DNA of 6,181 nt. Source: Bacteroidales bacterium GP2. Its GTDB lineage: Bacteria; Bacteroidota; Bacteroidia; Bacteroidales; Muribaculaceae. This document shows, piece by piece, positions 1 through 6,107 of the stretch (positions are counted from its first letter, which is position 1; the number at the start of each line of letters is the position of its first letter). The stretch lies in contig DAAJ01000107.1 in the NCBI GenBank assembly GCA_001701115.1, positions 6,614 through 12,794 on the forward strand, read 5' to 3'. The position numbers and the translations under genes are program-made. Below the pieces are notes generated by a model, which did not search any database, was not told the origin of the DNA, and saw only the letters and a list, made by a program, of their open reading frames with translations.

Positions 1-281
1 CTTGTAGGGAAAGCACATCCGACAAGAATACCGTTGAACCCCCAAAGCCCGTCTTCGCCGTCTGCATCAGGCAAACCGACAAGGTAGCCAGCAAGAGTAG
101 AAGCGACAAGACCTACTACCGCTCCCCATGCCACCAATGGAGCATGACACTCGTATGAGCCCCAGAAAATACCGATTAGAAACAGCAGCCCAGTCCATGC
201 ACTGCCTTGAAACATCACCTGCCCGGCTCCGTTGAGAAGCGACGGCACCACTTTCAGCAAAGATTTGTTTGAAGATTCCAT
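1..281 (-). CDS. Urea transporter, UT/Yut family (partial, N-terminal 93 residues)
   Basis: The frame opens with ATG at 281 and stays open to the left edge, so the C-terminal part lies outside the window. The 93 visible residues carry the urea transporter (UT, SLC14-like) signature: an N-terminal stretch with GxGQVMFQ at about residues 18-25, a hydrophobic segment TGLLFLIGIFWGS (30-42), a second membrane segment around 50-70, and GLWGFNGILVG (78-88), which matches the family's G-L-x-G-x-N-x-x-L-V-G element. UT proteins are channel-like inner-membrane carriers that let urea move down its gradient. The gene starts 25 bases after the ureD stop on the same strand, so it is probably the last or a late gene of the urease transcript and supplies cytoplasmic substrate. 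The same placement (yut after ureD) is known in Yersinia. Family bacterial members are roughly 300-340 residues, so about two thirds is missing. No signal peptide is needed or seen. Confidence 0.9.
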   Translation of the reverse strand, partial: MESSNKSLLKVVPSLLNGAGQVMFQGSAWTGLLFLIGIFWGSYECHAPLVAWGAVVGLVASTLAGYLVGLPDADGEDGLWGFNGILVGCAFPT

Positions 282-306
282 AATATAATGTGTTGATTAT
301 TATTCT

Positions 307-1266
307 TTAACGCCATGGAAACTCCTGTGGCAGAGGCACACCCTTTACAGCAAGACGTACCTGCGAACAGAATTCCCGCACAATTTTTTTGACCGGTCCT
401 GGCTCCATGCCAAGCACTTTGAATAGCAAACCGGCATTATTAGGCAGACGAGTAATGCCTGCCGCAAGCTTGTTTTTCCTGTCAATGAACGGTGTAGTAG
501 CATCATATACCTTTGCAGCCACATCTTCCGGGGTCATCACCACTACATTGGCAAAAACATCGTATCCACCCATAACTCCTGCGTTTCTGACATTGGCTTC
601 TTTGGGTGAGATAATGAATTTTTCGCGGAAAAGCTGCTCGCCATCCGGACGCTCGCCATGAGTGCATACCGAAAGGATGTCAAACTGGAAAAGTTCGCCA
701 TTGCCGAAATGCTTTCTGCCAGCCATATAAATTTCGGAATATACGGCTGTTGCTGTGGGGTGTACTATCATCCTTGTGTCACAGGCAAACCTTGCGGATG
801 CACACGGGATAACCGGTTCAGGAAGAAACTCAAAGTACGCACCTTCCTCAAGGACAATATTCTGAATCATCCCCGAGTAATTGTACTTCATGCTGGCAAT
901 CTTTGTTGCCGCTCCGGTTGATACATGTGCAATAGCATCTTTCCTGACTGTGAAATTCTGCTTGAAGCGGTCACCGTCAACATTAGGACCTCCTGATGAA
1001 AGGATGTAGACACACGGCATGCCCGGAAGCTGCTCATCAAAATAAAGCTCCTGCTGCACAATCAGCGGGGCACGCCTGTCAAGTTCGCGCAAAATAGATT
1101 TGCCGGAAGAATCAAGCTCAAAGCCGAGGTTGAGGTATCCCCTCTTGCCCGGCGCTCCTACATACATAGCCTCAGGCTCACGGAGATATGGCGACATCTC
1201 ACGAAGGTGGGAGAAATCCACCTCCGGAGAGTCGGAATAGAATTTTTCTAATTTAGTCTGAAACAT
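307..1266 (-). CDS. ureD: Urease accessory protein UreD (UreH)
   Basis: UreD is the scaffold that binds apo-urease and, with UreF and UreG, forms the activation complex that passes nickel into the active site. The 319-residue product has the family hallmarks: a GGPNVDGDRF segment (residues 92-101, the usual G-G-D-R region), ATKI (120-123) followed by the conserved Tyr/Asn-rich stretch, LPEPVIPCASARF (148-160) and HPTATAVYSE. It is longer than the roughly 270-residue Klebsiella protein. The extra length is mostly N-terminal (first ~40 residues), and the protein ends in GVPLPQEFPWR, which I recall as close to the C-terminus of Yersinia UreD (about 325 residues). The ATG at 1266 is 6 bases beyond the ureG stop, indicating tight co-transcription. 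The urea transporter follows after 25 bases. Position near the end of the operon, rather than first as in Klebsiella, is also Yersinia-like. No frame damage is seen. Confidence 0.95.
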   Translation of the reverse strand: MFQTKLEKFYSDSPEVDFSHLREMSPYLREPEAMYVGAPGKRGYLNLGFELDSSGKSILRELDRRAPLIVQQELYFDEQLPGMPCVYILSSGGPNVDGDRFKQNFTVRKDAIAHVSTGAATKIASMKYNYSGMIQNIVLEEGAYFEFLPEPVIPCASARFACDTRMIVHPTATAVYSEIYMAGRKHFGNGELFQFDILSVCTHGERPDGEQLFREKFIISPKEANVRNAGVMGGYDVFANVVVMTPEDVAAKVYDATTPFIDRKNKLAAGITRLPNNAGLLFKVLGMEPGPVKKIVREFCSQVRLAVKGVPLPQEFPWR

Positions 1267-1272
1267 CAGATA

Positions 1273-1896
1273 TTACTTTTCAACTTTATCAAAAAGAGCC
1301 ATCTTGTAGATAAGGTCGATAAGCTCCTCCATGCCTTCGCCTGTCATTGAATTCGTGAAAACGAAAGGTTTGCCGGGACGCATAAGCTCGCTATCATGGC
1401 GCATGACTTCAAGAGAAGCATTAACATAAGGCGCAAGGTCTGTCTTATTAATCACAAGTATGTCGCTATGTGATATGCCGGGACCGTCTTTGCGTGGAAT
1501 CTTGTCACCGGCAGCAACGTCAATGACATAAATGAAGAAGTCCACAAGTGCCGGGCTGAATGTGAGGGTGAGGTTGTCACCGCCGCTCTCAATGAAAACG
1601 ATATCAGCTTCGGGGAACTTCGCCTCCATCTCCTCAACGGCAGCAATATTCATTGAGGGGTCCTCACGCACTGCAGTGTGGGGGCACGCACCGGTTTCCA
1701 CTCCAATAATCCTGTCCTCCTGAAGGATTCCCTTCAATGTCTTGCGGACATGCTTGGCATCTTCAGTGGTAACTATATCGTTTGTAATAATCAGCACTTT
1801 AAGCCCACGTTCAAGCAAACGTGGAGTAATAGCTTCTATAAGCGAGGTTTTTCCTGAACCAACAGGTCCGCCGACCCCGATTCTACATGTACTCAT
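1273..1896 (-). CDS. ureG: Urease accessory GTPase UreG
   Basis: UreG is the SIMIBI-class GTPase (HypB/UreG family) whose GTP-driven dimerisation carries nickel to the UreD-UreF-apourease complex. The 207-residue product is of normal length. Visible motifs in order: P-loop GGPVGSGKTS (residues 9-18), the metal-binding Cys-Pro-His at 71-73 inside VETGACPHTAVREDPS, the switch-region ESGGDNL (103-109), the guanine-specificity motif NKTD (150-153), and FTNSMTGEGM (180-189) in the G5 position. All residues needed for GTP and nickel binding are therefore present. It starts at an ATG after a 47-base AT-rich gap from ureF and ends 6 bases before ureD. No Shine-Dalgarno sequence is visible, as is usual in Bacteroidota. 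Confidence 0.97.
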   Translation of the reverse strand: MSTCRIGVGGPVGSGKTSLIEAITPRLLERGLKVLIITNDIVTTEDAKHVRKTLKGILQEDRIIGVETGACPHTAVREDPSMNIAAVEEMEAKFPEADIVFIESGGDNLTLTFSPALVDFFIYVIDVAAGDKIPRKDGPGISHSDILVINKTDLAPYVNASLEVMRHDSELMRPGKPFVFTNSMTGEGMEELIDLIYKMALFDKVEK

Positions 1897-1943
1897 AAAT
1901 AAATGATGAATTTAATATTTAAACGTGAAAAACAGGTGAGAGT

Positions 1944-2660
1944 TCAACTCATAAACATTCGCATATTTCCTTTTTCGTGCAGCGAAGCAAGGATATCCAT
2001 TTCCGGCACGAAACAGTGCATCTCCGGCAGGTCAAGCGATTTAACTTCCTCGTATAGCTGAGGAATCTCCTTTGCCAGCGCGGTAAGAATCATCTGGGTA
2101 TCGTAGTGTGACACCCTAACACACCTGAGCGCGGCTCCTAAAATCATATTGACAACGCCATACTGCTGCGATGCAAACAACTCTTCCTCTGTCAGTCCTG
2201 CAATCTGGAAAACTATTCCCTGGGCAACAGGATATGAACCGGGAGTTTTACCTGAGTTGATATCTTCAATCCATTGGGTCATAATATCATTGCTCTCAAA
2301 CATCCTGACTCCCAGCTCCGCGAGTTTTTTGCCCATCCTCGTGAGCATTAGGCGCGCCTCATCGTTCATTTTAAAACGCATGAGCGCTTTGTCTATCTCA
2401 ACAATGCGGGCGTAATCCCCTGCTTCCATAGCGCGATAGGCAAGAAGCGCGGCAACACCGTCGCTGAACGCACCCTGGCGTGCGGCAGACCTTGCATATT
2501 GCTCAAGGGTATCAGCATCATAGACTATCTTTTCGTATGACGCTGTTTCCAAACCATTTGAAAAGGAGAAAGTGCCTACCGGGAAAGCAGAATCGCTGAA
2601 CTGCAACAAGTGGCTCAGACGCACCAACAACGGCGTTTCATTTTTCTTCGCTTTTTTCAT
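1944..2660 (-). CDS. ureF: Urease accessory protein UreF
   Basis: UreF is the all-helical accessory protein that bridges UreD and UreG and gates GTP hydrolysis during nickel insertion. The 238-residue product shows FSDSAFPVGTFSFSNGLE (residues 21-38), the family's most conserved N-terminal element, GSYPVAQGI in the middle (equivalent to the usual PVxxG segment), and a C-terminus ending MRMFMS, which is the part known to contact UreD. I place the start at the ATG at 2660, whose A is the last base of the ureE TGA stop (TGATG), a typical translational-coupling junction. The codon just upstream in the same frame is TTG (2661-2663), which would add one residue and is less likely. A 47-base gap separates it from ureG. 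Confidence 0.93.
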   Translation of the reverse strand: MKKAKKNETPLLVRLSHLLQFSDSAFPVGTFSFSNGLETASYEKIVYDADTLEQYARSAARQGAFSDGVAALLAYRAMEAGDYARIVEIDKALMRFKMNDEARLMLTRMGKKLAELGVRMFESNDIMTQWIEDINSGKTPGSYPVAQGIVFQIAGLTEEELFASQQYGVVNMILGAALRCVRVSHYDTQMILTALAKEIPQLYEEVKSLDLPEMHCFVPEMDILASLHEKGNMRMFMS

Positions 2661-3259
2661 CAATGCGGATGGTGGTGAGTGTGTTCGTGGGTATGGGCTC
2701 CATGCACATGCTCATGGGAGTGACTTTCCTGACCGGCACCGCCAAAAAGGCGACGTACCTCGTGAGGAGCAAGATAAGGAATTATCTCCATGCCCTCCTG
2801 GAACTCAAATGTGATATCCTCGATATGATGTGTTTCCATAACGCTGAGCATCACTTTCTTGTCCACAGTAAGAGGCACATAAACCTTAGTGCCTTTAACA
2901 ACTGCAGGCCAGTGCTGGTTGCCGATAGCATGACCAAGCTCAACGGATGTGCGTATAACAAGGTCGGGGTCTTTCCCTGCGAGTCCGCTCATGTCCACAA
3001 CAAGCACAGGACTCAGTTTAAGGCGGAGAACTACCGCTTTTTTATTTTCCGGATCAAAAGCAACAATATCGCCATCCGCAACCTGAGAATGTCTTTTTAG
3101 TGCGACAGCATATTCATTATCCTTGTCACCTTTTGCAAGGAATCTGCTTTTCTGTGCAGTCCATTGGTCGAGAAATACGGATTCAACATCAAATCCGTCA
3201 AGTTTTCCGTGCCACTCCGGTGAATGGGTATTGCCGATAACTTCAGTTAAAACTTCCAT
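2660..3259 (-). CDS. ureE: Urease nickel chaperone UreE, with His-rich C-terminal tail
   Basis: UreE is a homodimeric cytoplasmic metallochaperone that binds nickel and hands it to UreG. The 199-residue protein has an N-terminal peptide-binding-like domain, then a metal-binding domain with HAIGNQHWP (residues 110-118, the conserved G-N-x-H motif) and a Thr-His-His at 143-145 near the place of the interfacial nickel ligand. The tail is strikingly His-rich: 11 of the last 20 residues (180-199) are His, alternating with Ser, Glu, Val, Thr. Such tails are optional in the family and store several extra nickel ions. The protein is longer than Klebsiella UreE (about 158) and nearer Yersinia-type UreE, which I recall as over 200. 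The gene follows the ureC-ureE terminator-like hairpin, so its expression probably depends on read-through. Its stop overlaps the ureF start by one base. Confidence 0.95.
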   Translation of the reverse strand: MEVLTEVIGNTHSPEWHGKLDGFDVESVFLDQWTAQKSRFLAKGDKDNEYAVALKRHSQVADGDIVAFDPENKKAVVLRLKLSPVLVVDMSGLAGKDPDLVIRTSVELGHAIGNQHWPAVVKGTKVYVPLTVDKKVMLSVMETHHIEDITFEFQEGMEIIPYLAPHEVRRLFGGAGQESHSHEHVHGAHTHEHTHHHPH

Positions 3260-3290
3260 TATTAAAATAGTTGGGCGTGATGATTACATT

Positions 3291-3330
3291 AAAAACGCGG
3301 CACCGTAGCTTTAACGGCCACGATGCCGCG
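3291..3330 (-). terminator. Intrinsic terminator or attenuator between ureC and ureE
   Basis: On the transcribed (minus) strand a 13-base arm (3330-3318) pairs with 3308-3296 across a 9-base loop (3317-3309). All 13 pairs can form, 11 of them Watson-Crick (mostly G-C) and two G-U, and the arm begins CGCGGCA and ends TGCCGCG. It is followed at once by five U residues (3295-3291). The hairpin begins 23 bases after the ureC stop and ends 31 bases before the ureE start. I see no good promoter between it and ureE, so it most likely reduces, rather than abolishes, transcription into the accessory genes. The short U-tract fits partial termination. It could alternatively act as a 3'-end stabiliser for a processed ureABC mRNA. 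Confidence 0.72.
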
Positions 3331-3352
3331 ATAAATATCGATAATTTACTGA

Positions 3353-5071
3353 TTAGCTGAACCAGTAGAGCTGAGCGAGAGGAAGCTCTTTTGCCGGCGG
3401 AACAGTTGCGAGGATTCCGTCAACATAAACATTGAATGTTTCGGGGTCGACTTCAATCTGCGGCATGCCGGTATTGCGGAGCATATCCATCTTAGAGAGC
3501 TGGCGTGTACCGTGAACAGCATAGATGTTGCTCTTAAGACCAAGCTTCTCCTGGATACCTGCCTCCTTGGATGCAGCACTTACAAATGTCATGCGGGTCT
3601 TTGCGAGTTCGCCACCGAATGCACCGAACATAGGACGCATGATTTTGGGCTGCGGAGTGGGAAGTGATGCATTGGGATCACCCATGTTTGCCCAGTTGAT
3701 GAGACCACCTTTGAGGACGAGCTTGGGCTTGGTGCCGAAGAATGCGGGTTCCCAAAGAACGAGGTCTGCAACCTTGCCGACTTCAATAGAACCAAGCGCA
3801 TCGCTGATACCGTATGTGATAGCAGGGTTGATAGTAATCTGAGCAAGATAACGGAGAACACGGAAGTTATCGTTCTGGTCTGAATCTTCCTGGAGTTTGC
3901 CTCTTACCTGCTTCATGTATGATGCCATCTGGAATGTGCGCATGAAAGATTCACCGACACGACCCATAGCCTGAGAGTCAGAAGAAACCATTGAGATGAC
4001 TCCGAGGTCATGGAGAACGTTTTCAGCAGCCTGGGTTTCGGGGCGCACGCGGCTTTCAGCAAATGCAACGTCAGAGGGGATGAGCGGATTAAGGTTGTGG
4101 CAAACCATAATCATGTCAAACAACTCGCTCTGTGAGTTGATGCCGAAAGGCAGAGTGGGGTTGGTTGAAGAAGGAAGGACGTTTGCCATAGAAGCAACCT
4201 TCAGAAGGTCGGGAGCGTGACCACCGCCAGCACCTTCTGTGTGGTATGTGTGGATAGCACGTCCGTCAATAGCAGCGATTGTATCCTCAACATATCCGCC
4301 CTCGTTCAAAGTATCGGTGTGGATTGCAACCTGAACATCATAGCGGTCAGCAACACCCATACATGCCCTGATTGCAGCGGGAGTTGAACCCCAGTCCTCA
4401 TGGATCTTGAATCCGCAAGCACCAGCAACCATCTGCTCTTCAAGAGTTTCATTAACAGAAGAGTTGCCTTTAGCAAGGAAGCCTACGTTAATGGGCAGAC
4501 CGTCAGCAGCACGGAGCATCTGGTGAAGATTCCACGGACCAGCAGTAATAGTAGTACCGTTAGAGCCATCTGTCGGACCGATACCACCACCTACAAGAGT
4601 TGTGATACCGTTGCTGAGGCAGTTGTATGCCTGCTGCGGTGAAATAAAGTGAACGTGACCGTCAATACCAGCCGCTGTGAGGATGAGGTGCTCACCTGAG
4701 ATAGCGTCAGTAGAAGGACCAGTGCAGAGTGTCGGAGTAACACCGTGCATGATATTGGGGTTTCCGGCTTTGCCGATACCTGCAATCTTACCGTCCTTTA
4801 CACCAACGTCGGCTTTAACAACACCGAGCACGGGGTCAAGCACAGTAACATTGGTAATGACGAGGTCAATTGAACCAGCCTGTGAGGTAACCTCGTTGGC
4901 TGTTCCCATGCCGTCACGAAGGGTTTTGCCTCCGCCATAAACGGTTTCATCACCGAGTGTGCGCAGGTCTTTTTCGATTTCAATATATAAATCGGTGTTG
5001 CCGAGGCGGATTTTATCACCTACGGTAGGTCCGAAGAGATTGTTGTTCTCCTGACGAGATATAGTAGCCAT
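3353..5071 (-). CDS. ureC: Urease subunit alpha UreC (catalytic)
   Basis: UreC carries the di-nickel active site that hydrolyses urea to ammonia and carbamate. The 572-residue length is typical (about 565-570). All active-site residues are present, each offset by +5 from Klebsiella numbering: nickel ligands His139 and His141 (GHVH), the carbamylated bridging Lys222 and substrate-binding His224 (FKIHEDW), His251, His277 (HTEGAGGGHAPD), and Asp365 (SSDSQAMGR). The mobile flap has Cys324 and general-acid His325, with Arg341 following. The flap reads Cys-His-Asn-Leu-Asn-Pro rather than the Cys-His-His-Leu-Asp of Klebsiella or Helicobacter. From memory this variant is shared with Yersinia and other acid-active ureases. 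The start is the ATG at 5071, 9 bases after ureB. The protein ends LAQLYWFS. The gene is intact and very likely functional. A strong hairpin follows it. Confidence 0.98.
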   Translation of the reverse strand: MATISRQENNNLFGPTVGDKIRLGNTDLYIEIEKDLRTLGDETVYGGGKTLRDGMGTANEVTSQAGSIDLVITNVTVLDPVLGVVKADVGVKDGKIAGIGKAGNPNIMHGVTPTLCTGPSTDAISGEHLILTAAGIDGHVHFISPQQAYNCLSNGITTLVGGGIGPTDGSNGTTITAGPWNLHQMLRAADGLPINVGFLAKGNSSVNETLEEQMVAGACGFKIHEDWGSTPAAIRACMGVADRYDVQVAIHTDTLNEGGYVEDTIAAIDGRAIHTYHTEGAGGGHAPDLLKVASMANVLPSSTNPTLPFGINSQSELFDMIMVCHNLNPLIPSDVAFAESRVRPETQAAENVLHDLGVISMVSSDSQAMGRVGESFMRTFQMASYMKQVRGKLQEDSDQNDNFRVLRYLAQITINPAITYGISDALGSIEVGKVADLVLWEPAFFGTKPKLVLKGGLINWANMGDPNASLPTPQPKIMRPMFGAFGGELAKTRMTFVSAASKEAGIQEKLGLKSNIYAVHGTRQLSKMDMLRNTGMPQIEVDPETFNVYVDGILATVPPAKELPLAQLYWFS

Positions 5072-5080
5072 TAGAAATAA

Positions 5081-5644
5081 TTACTTTTTGGTTTGACTTG
5101 TGGTATATTCGCTTTCAGCTTCTTCTTCGCTTACGCTCTTGAAGCCATATTCCGCCATACGTTTGAGGGCGCGGATACGCACGGGATAATAAGTTGGTGT
5201 GTCCTCAAGACCACTGTAGCCCATAGTAAGGTCATTGAAGCCGATAACGCGGCGCTTGCCAGAGTAAGCAACGATTTCAACTTCTTTCTCTTCACCGGGT
5301 TCAAAGCGGATAGCAGTTGTTGCGGGGATATTAAGGTGATAGCCGAATGCAGCAGGACGGTCAAATTCCATGTAACGGTTCACTTCAAAGAAATGGAAGT
5401 GTGAACCAATCTGGATGGGACGGTCGCCGGTATTGCGTACCACAAGCTTCTTTGTGCGGCGGTCAACATTATACTGCAAATCACCCTCTGCAAGAATCAC
5501 ACCACCTACAGGCACATAAGTTGAAGGTGTGAAGCCGGGGGTATTGGGATATGCCAAAGGCGGATTGCCGGGGAAAACTCCCTGCGGGGTTGAGAATCCC
5601 TGAGCCTGGGGAGCGGACTGGTCGTTTGTTTTGTTAGAATCCAT
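5081..5644 (-). CDS. ureB: Urease subunit beta UreB with N- and C-terminal extensions
   Basis: UreB is the non-catalytic beta subunit of the (alpha-beta-gamma)3 urease trimer. The conserved core runs from about residue 46 to 146 and includes GGVILAEG (47-54), GDRPIQIGSHFHFFEVNR (73-90), FDRPAAFGYHLNIP (94-107) and RFEPGEEKEVE. At 187 residues it is far longer than the roughly 101-106 residue Klebsiella protein. Residues 1-45 form a low-complexity Pro/Gln/Gly-rich leader with nine prolines and no internal Met, so the ATG at 5644 is the only plausible start. Residues 147-187 form a tail containing IRALKRMAEYGFKS (157-170) and an acidic, Ser/Thr-rich end. Tails of this kind occur in Helicobacter UreA (a gamma-beta fusion) and Yersinia UreB, where they take part in joining four trimers into a tetrahedral particle. 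It lies 47 bases after ureA and 9 bases before ureC. Confidence 0.96.
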   Translation of the reverse strand: MDSNKTNDQSAPQAQGFSTPQGVFPGNPPLAYPNTPGFTPSTYVPVGGVILAEGDLQYNVDRRTKKLVVRNTGDRPIQIGSHFHFFEVNRYMEFDRPAAFGYHLNIPATTAIRFEPGEEKEVEIVAYSGKRRVIGFNDLTMGYSGLEDTPTYYPVRIRALKRMAEYGFKSVSEEEAESEYTTSQTKK

Positions 5645-5691
5645 AATAGTGAGATTTAAGCTGTTAAACGAAGTTAGGTTCAGAGAAGAAA

Positions 5692-5994
5692 TTACTTGAT
5701 GGGATGATGGATACTTACAAGACGAGAGCCATCAGTAAAGACAGCTTCAACCTGCAGGAGGGTAATCATATCGGCAACTCCCTCCATAACCTGGTCTTTT
5801 GTAAGAACGGTTGTGGCATCGTGCATTACTTCTTCTACAGTCTTACCTTCGCGCGCGCCTTCAAGAGCGCATGAAGTGATGTAGGCAACTGATTCAGGAT
5901 AATTGAGCTTCAGTCCTTTTTTCAGGCGGCGCTCAGCAATCATACCAAGACTCAACAAGGTGAGCTTGTCCTGTTCCTTTGGTGTTAAGTGCAT
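5692..5994 (-). CDS. ureA: Urease subunit gamma UreA
   Basis: UreA is the small gamma subunit of urease. The 100-residue product has the standard length of the unfused family and aligns end to end with it: MHLTPKEQDKL at the start, AERRLKKGLKLNYPESVAYI (residues 20-39), EGAREGKTVEEVM (45-57), LTKDQVMEGVADMI (64-77), and a closing DGSRLVSIHHPIK. It is first in the operon and separate from ureB, unlike the Helicobacter gamma-beta fusion. The ATG at 5994 follows an A/T-rich leader without Shine-Dalgarno sequence, about 45 bases downstream of the predicted transcription start. The 47-base gap to ureB shows no hairpin. Confidence 0.97.
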   Translation of the reverse strand: MHLTPKEQDKLTLLSLGMIAERRLKKGLKLNYPESVAYITSCALEGAREGKTVEEVMHDATTVLTKDQVMEGVADMITLLQVEAVFTDGSRLVSIHHPIK

Positions 5995-6043
5995 AATTTT
6001 TTAGTTTTAAGTTAAAGAGCAAGGCTCCACAATTGATTTAACG

Positions 6044-6051
6044 CAAAAATA
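6044..6051 (-). promoter_or_regulatory. Bacteroidota-type -7 element of the probable urease operon promoter
   Basis: Read on the minus strand, 6051-6044 is TATTTTTG, a full match to the Bacteroidota primary sigma factor -7 consensus TAnnTTTG. It lies 49 bases upstream of the ureA ATG, which would give a 5' leader of about 45 bases. The -33 position, 20 bases upstream, is occupied by the T-run of the tRNA terminator rather than a clean TTTG, so the -33 half is weak. It is the only good candidate between the tRNA terminator and ureA. No ribosome binding site is visible in the leader, and none is expected in this phylum. Confidence 0.55.
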
Positions 6052-6071
6052 TAAAAAATTGTTCGATATAT

Positions 6072-6104
6072 AAAAAAAAAAGCCGACTTTCGTCGACTTT
6101 TTTT
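6072..6104 (-). terminator. Intrinsic terminator downstream of the tRNA gene
   Basis: On the minus strand, an A-rich arm ending GTCGAC (6097-6092) pairs with GTCGGC (6087-6082) around a GAAA tetraloop (6091-6088). The six core pairs include one G-U, extended by A-T pairs, and a run of ten T residues follows (6081-6072). This is a textbook rho-independent terminator, capped by a stable GNRA loop, placed directly after the tRNA 3' end. Because the other flank is also A/T-rich, it could work in both directions. Confidence 0.85.
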
Positions 6105-6107
6105 AAG

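Noticed and set aside
389..921. Plus-strand open frames opposite ureD
   Set aside because: They are antisense to an intact ureD and have no recognisable motifs; they are expected shadow frames.
1940..1950. Short palindrome gagttcaactc at the end of ureF
   Set aside because: The arms are separated by one base, too tight for an RNA hairpin, and part of it is the ureF stop region. There is no T-run, so it is not a terminator.
2661..2663. TTG start codon for ureF one codon upstream of the ATG
   Set aside because: It only adds one Met-reading codon. The ATG at 2660 overlaps the ureE stop as TGATG, a more usual coupled start.
2663..3100. Plus-strand 145-codon open frame opposite ureE
   Set aside because: It is antisense to a clearly recognised ureE, shows no recognisable domain, and its composition follows from the His-rich and metal-binding codons read in reverse.
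5692..5994. Helicobacter-type gamma-beta fusion broken into two genes
   Set aside because: ureA has a normal length with a proper stop, and ureB has its own leader and start after 47 bases. Separate genes are the common bacterial arrangement.
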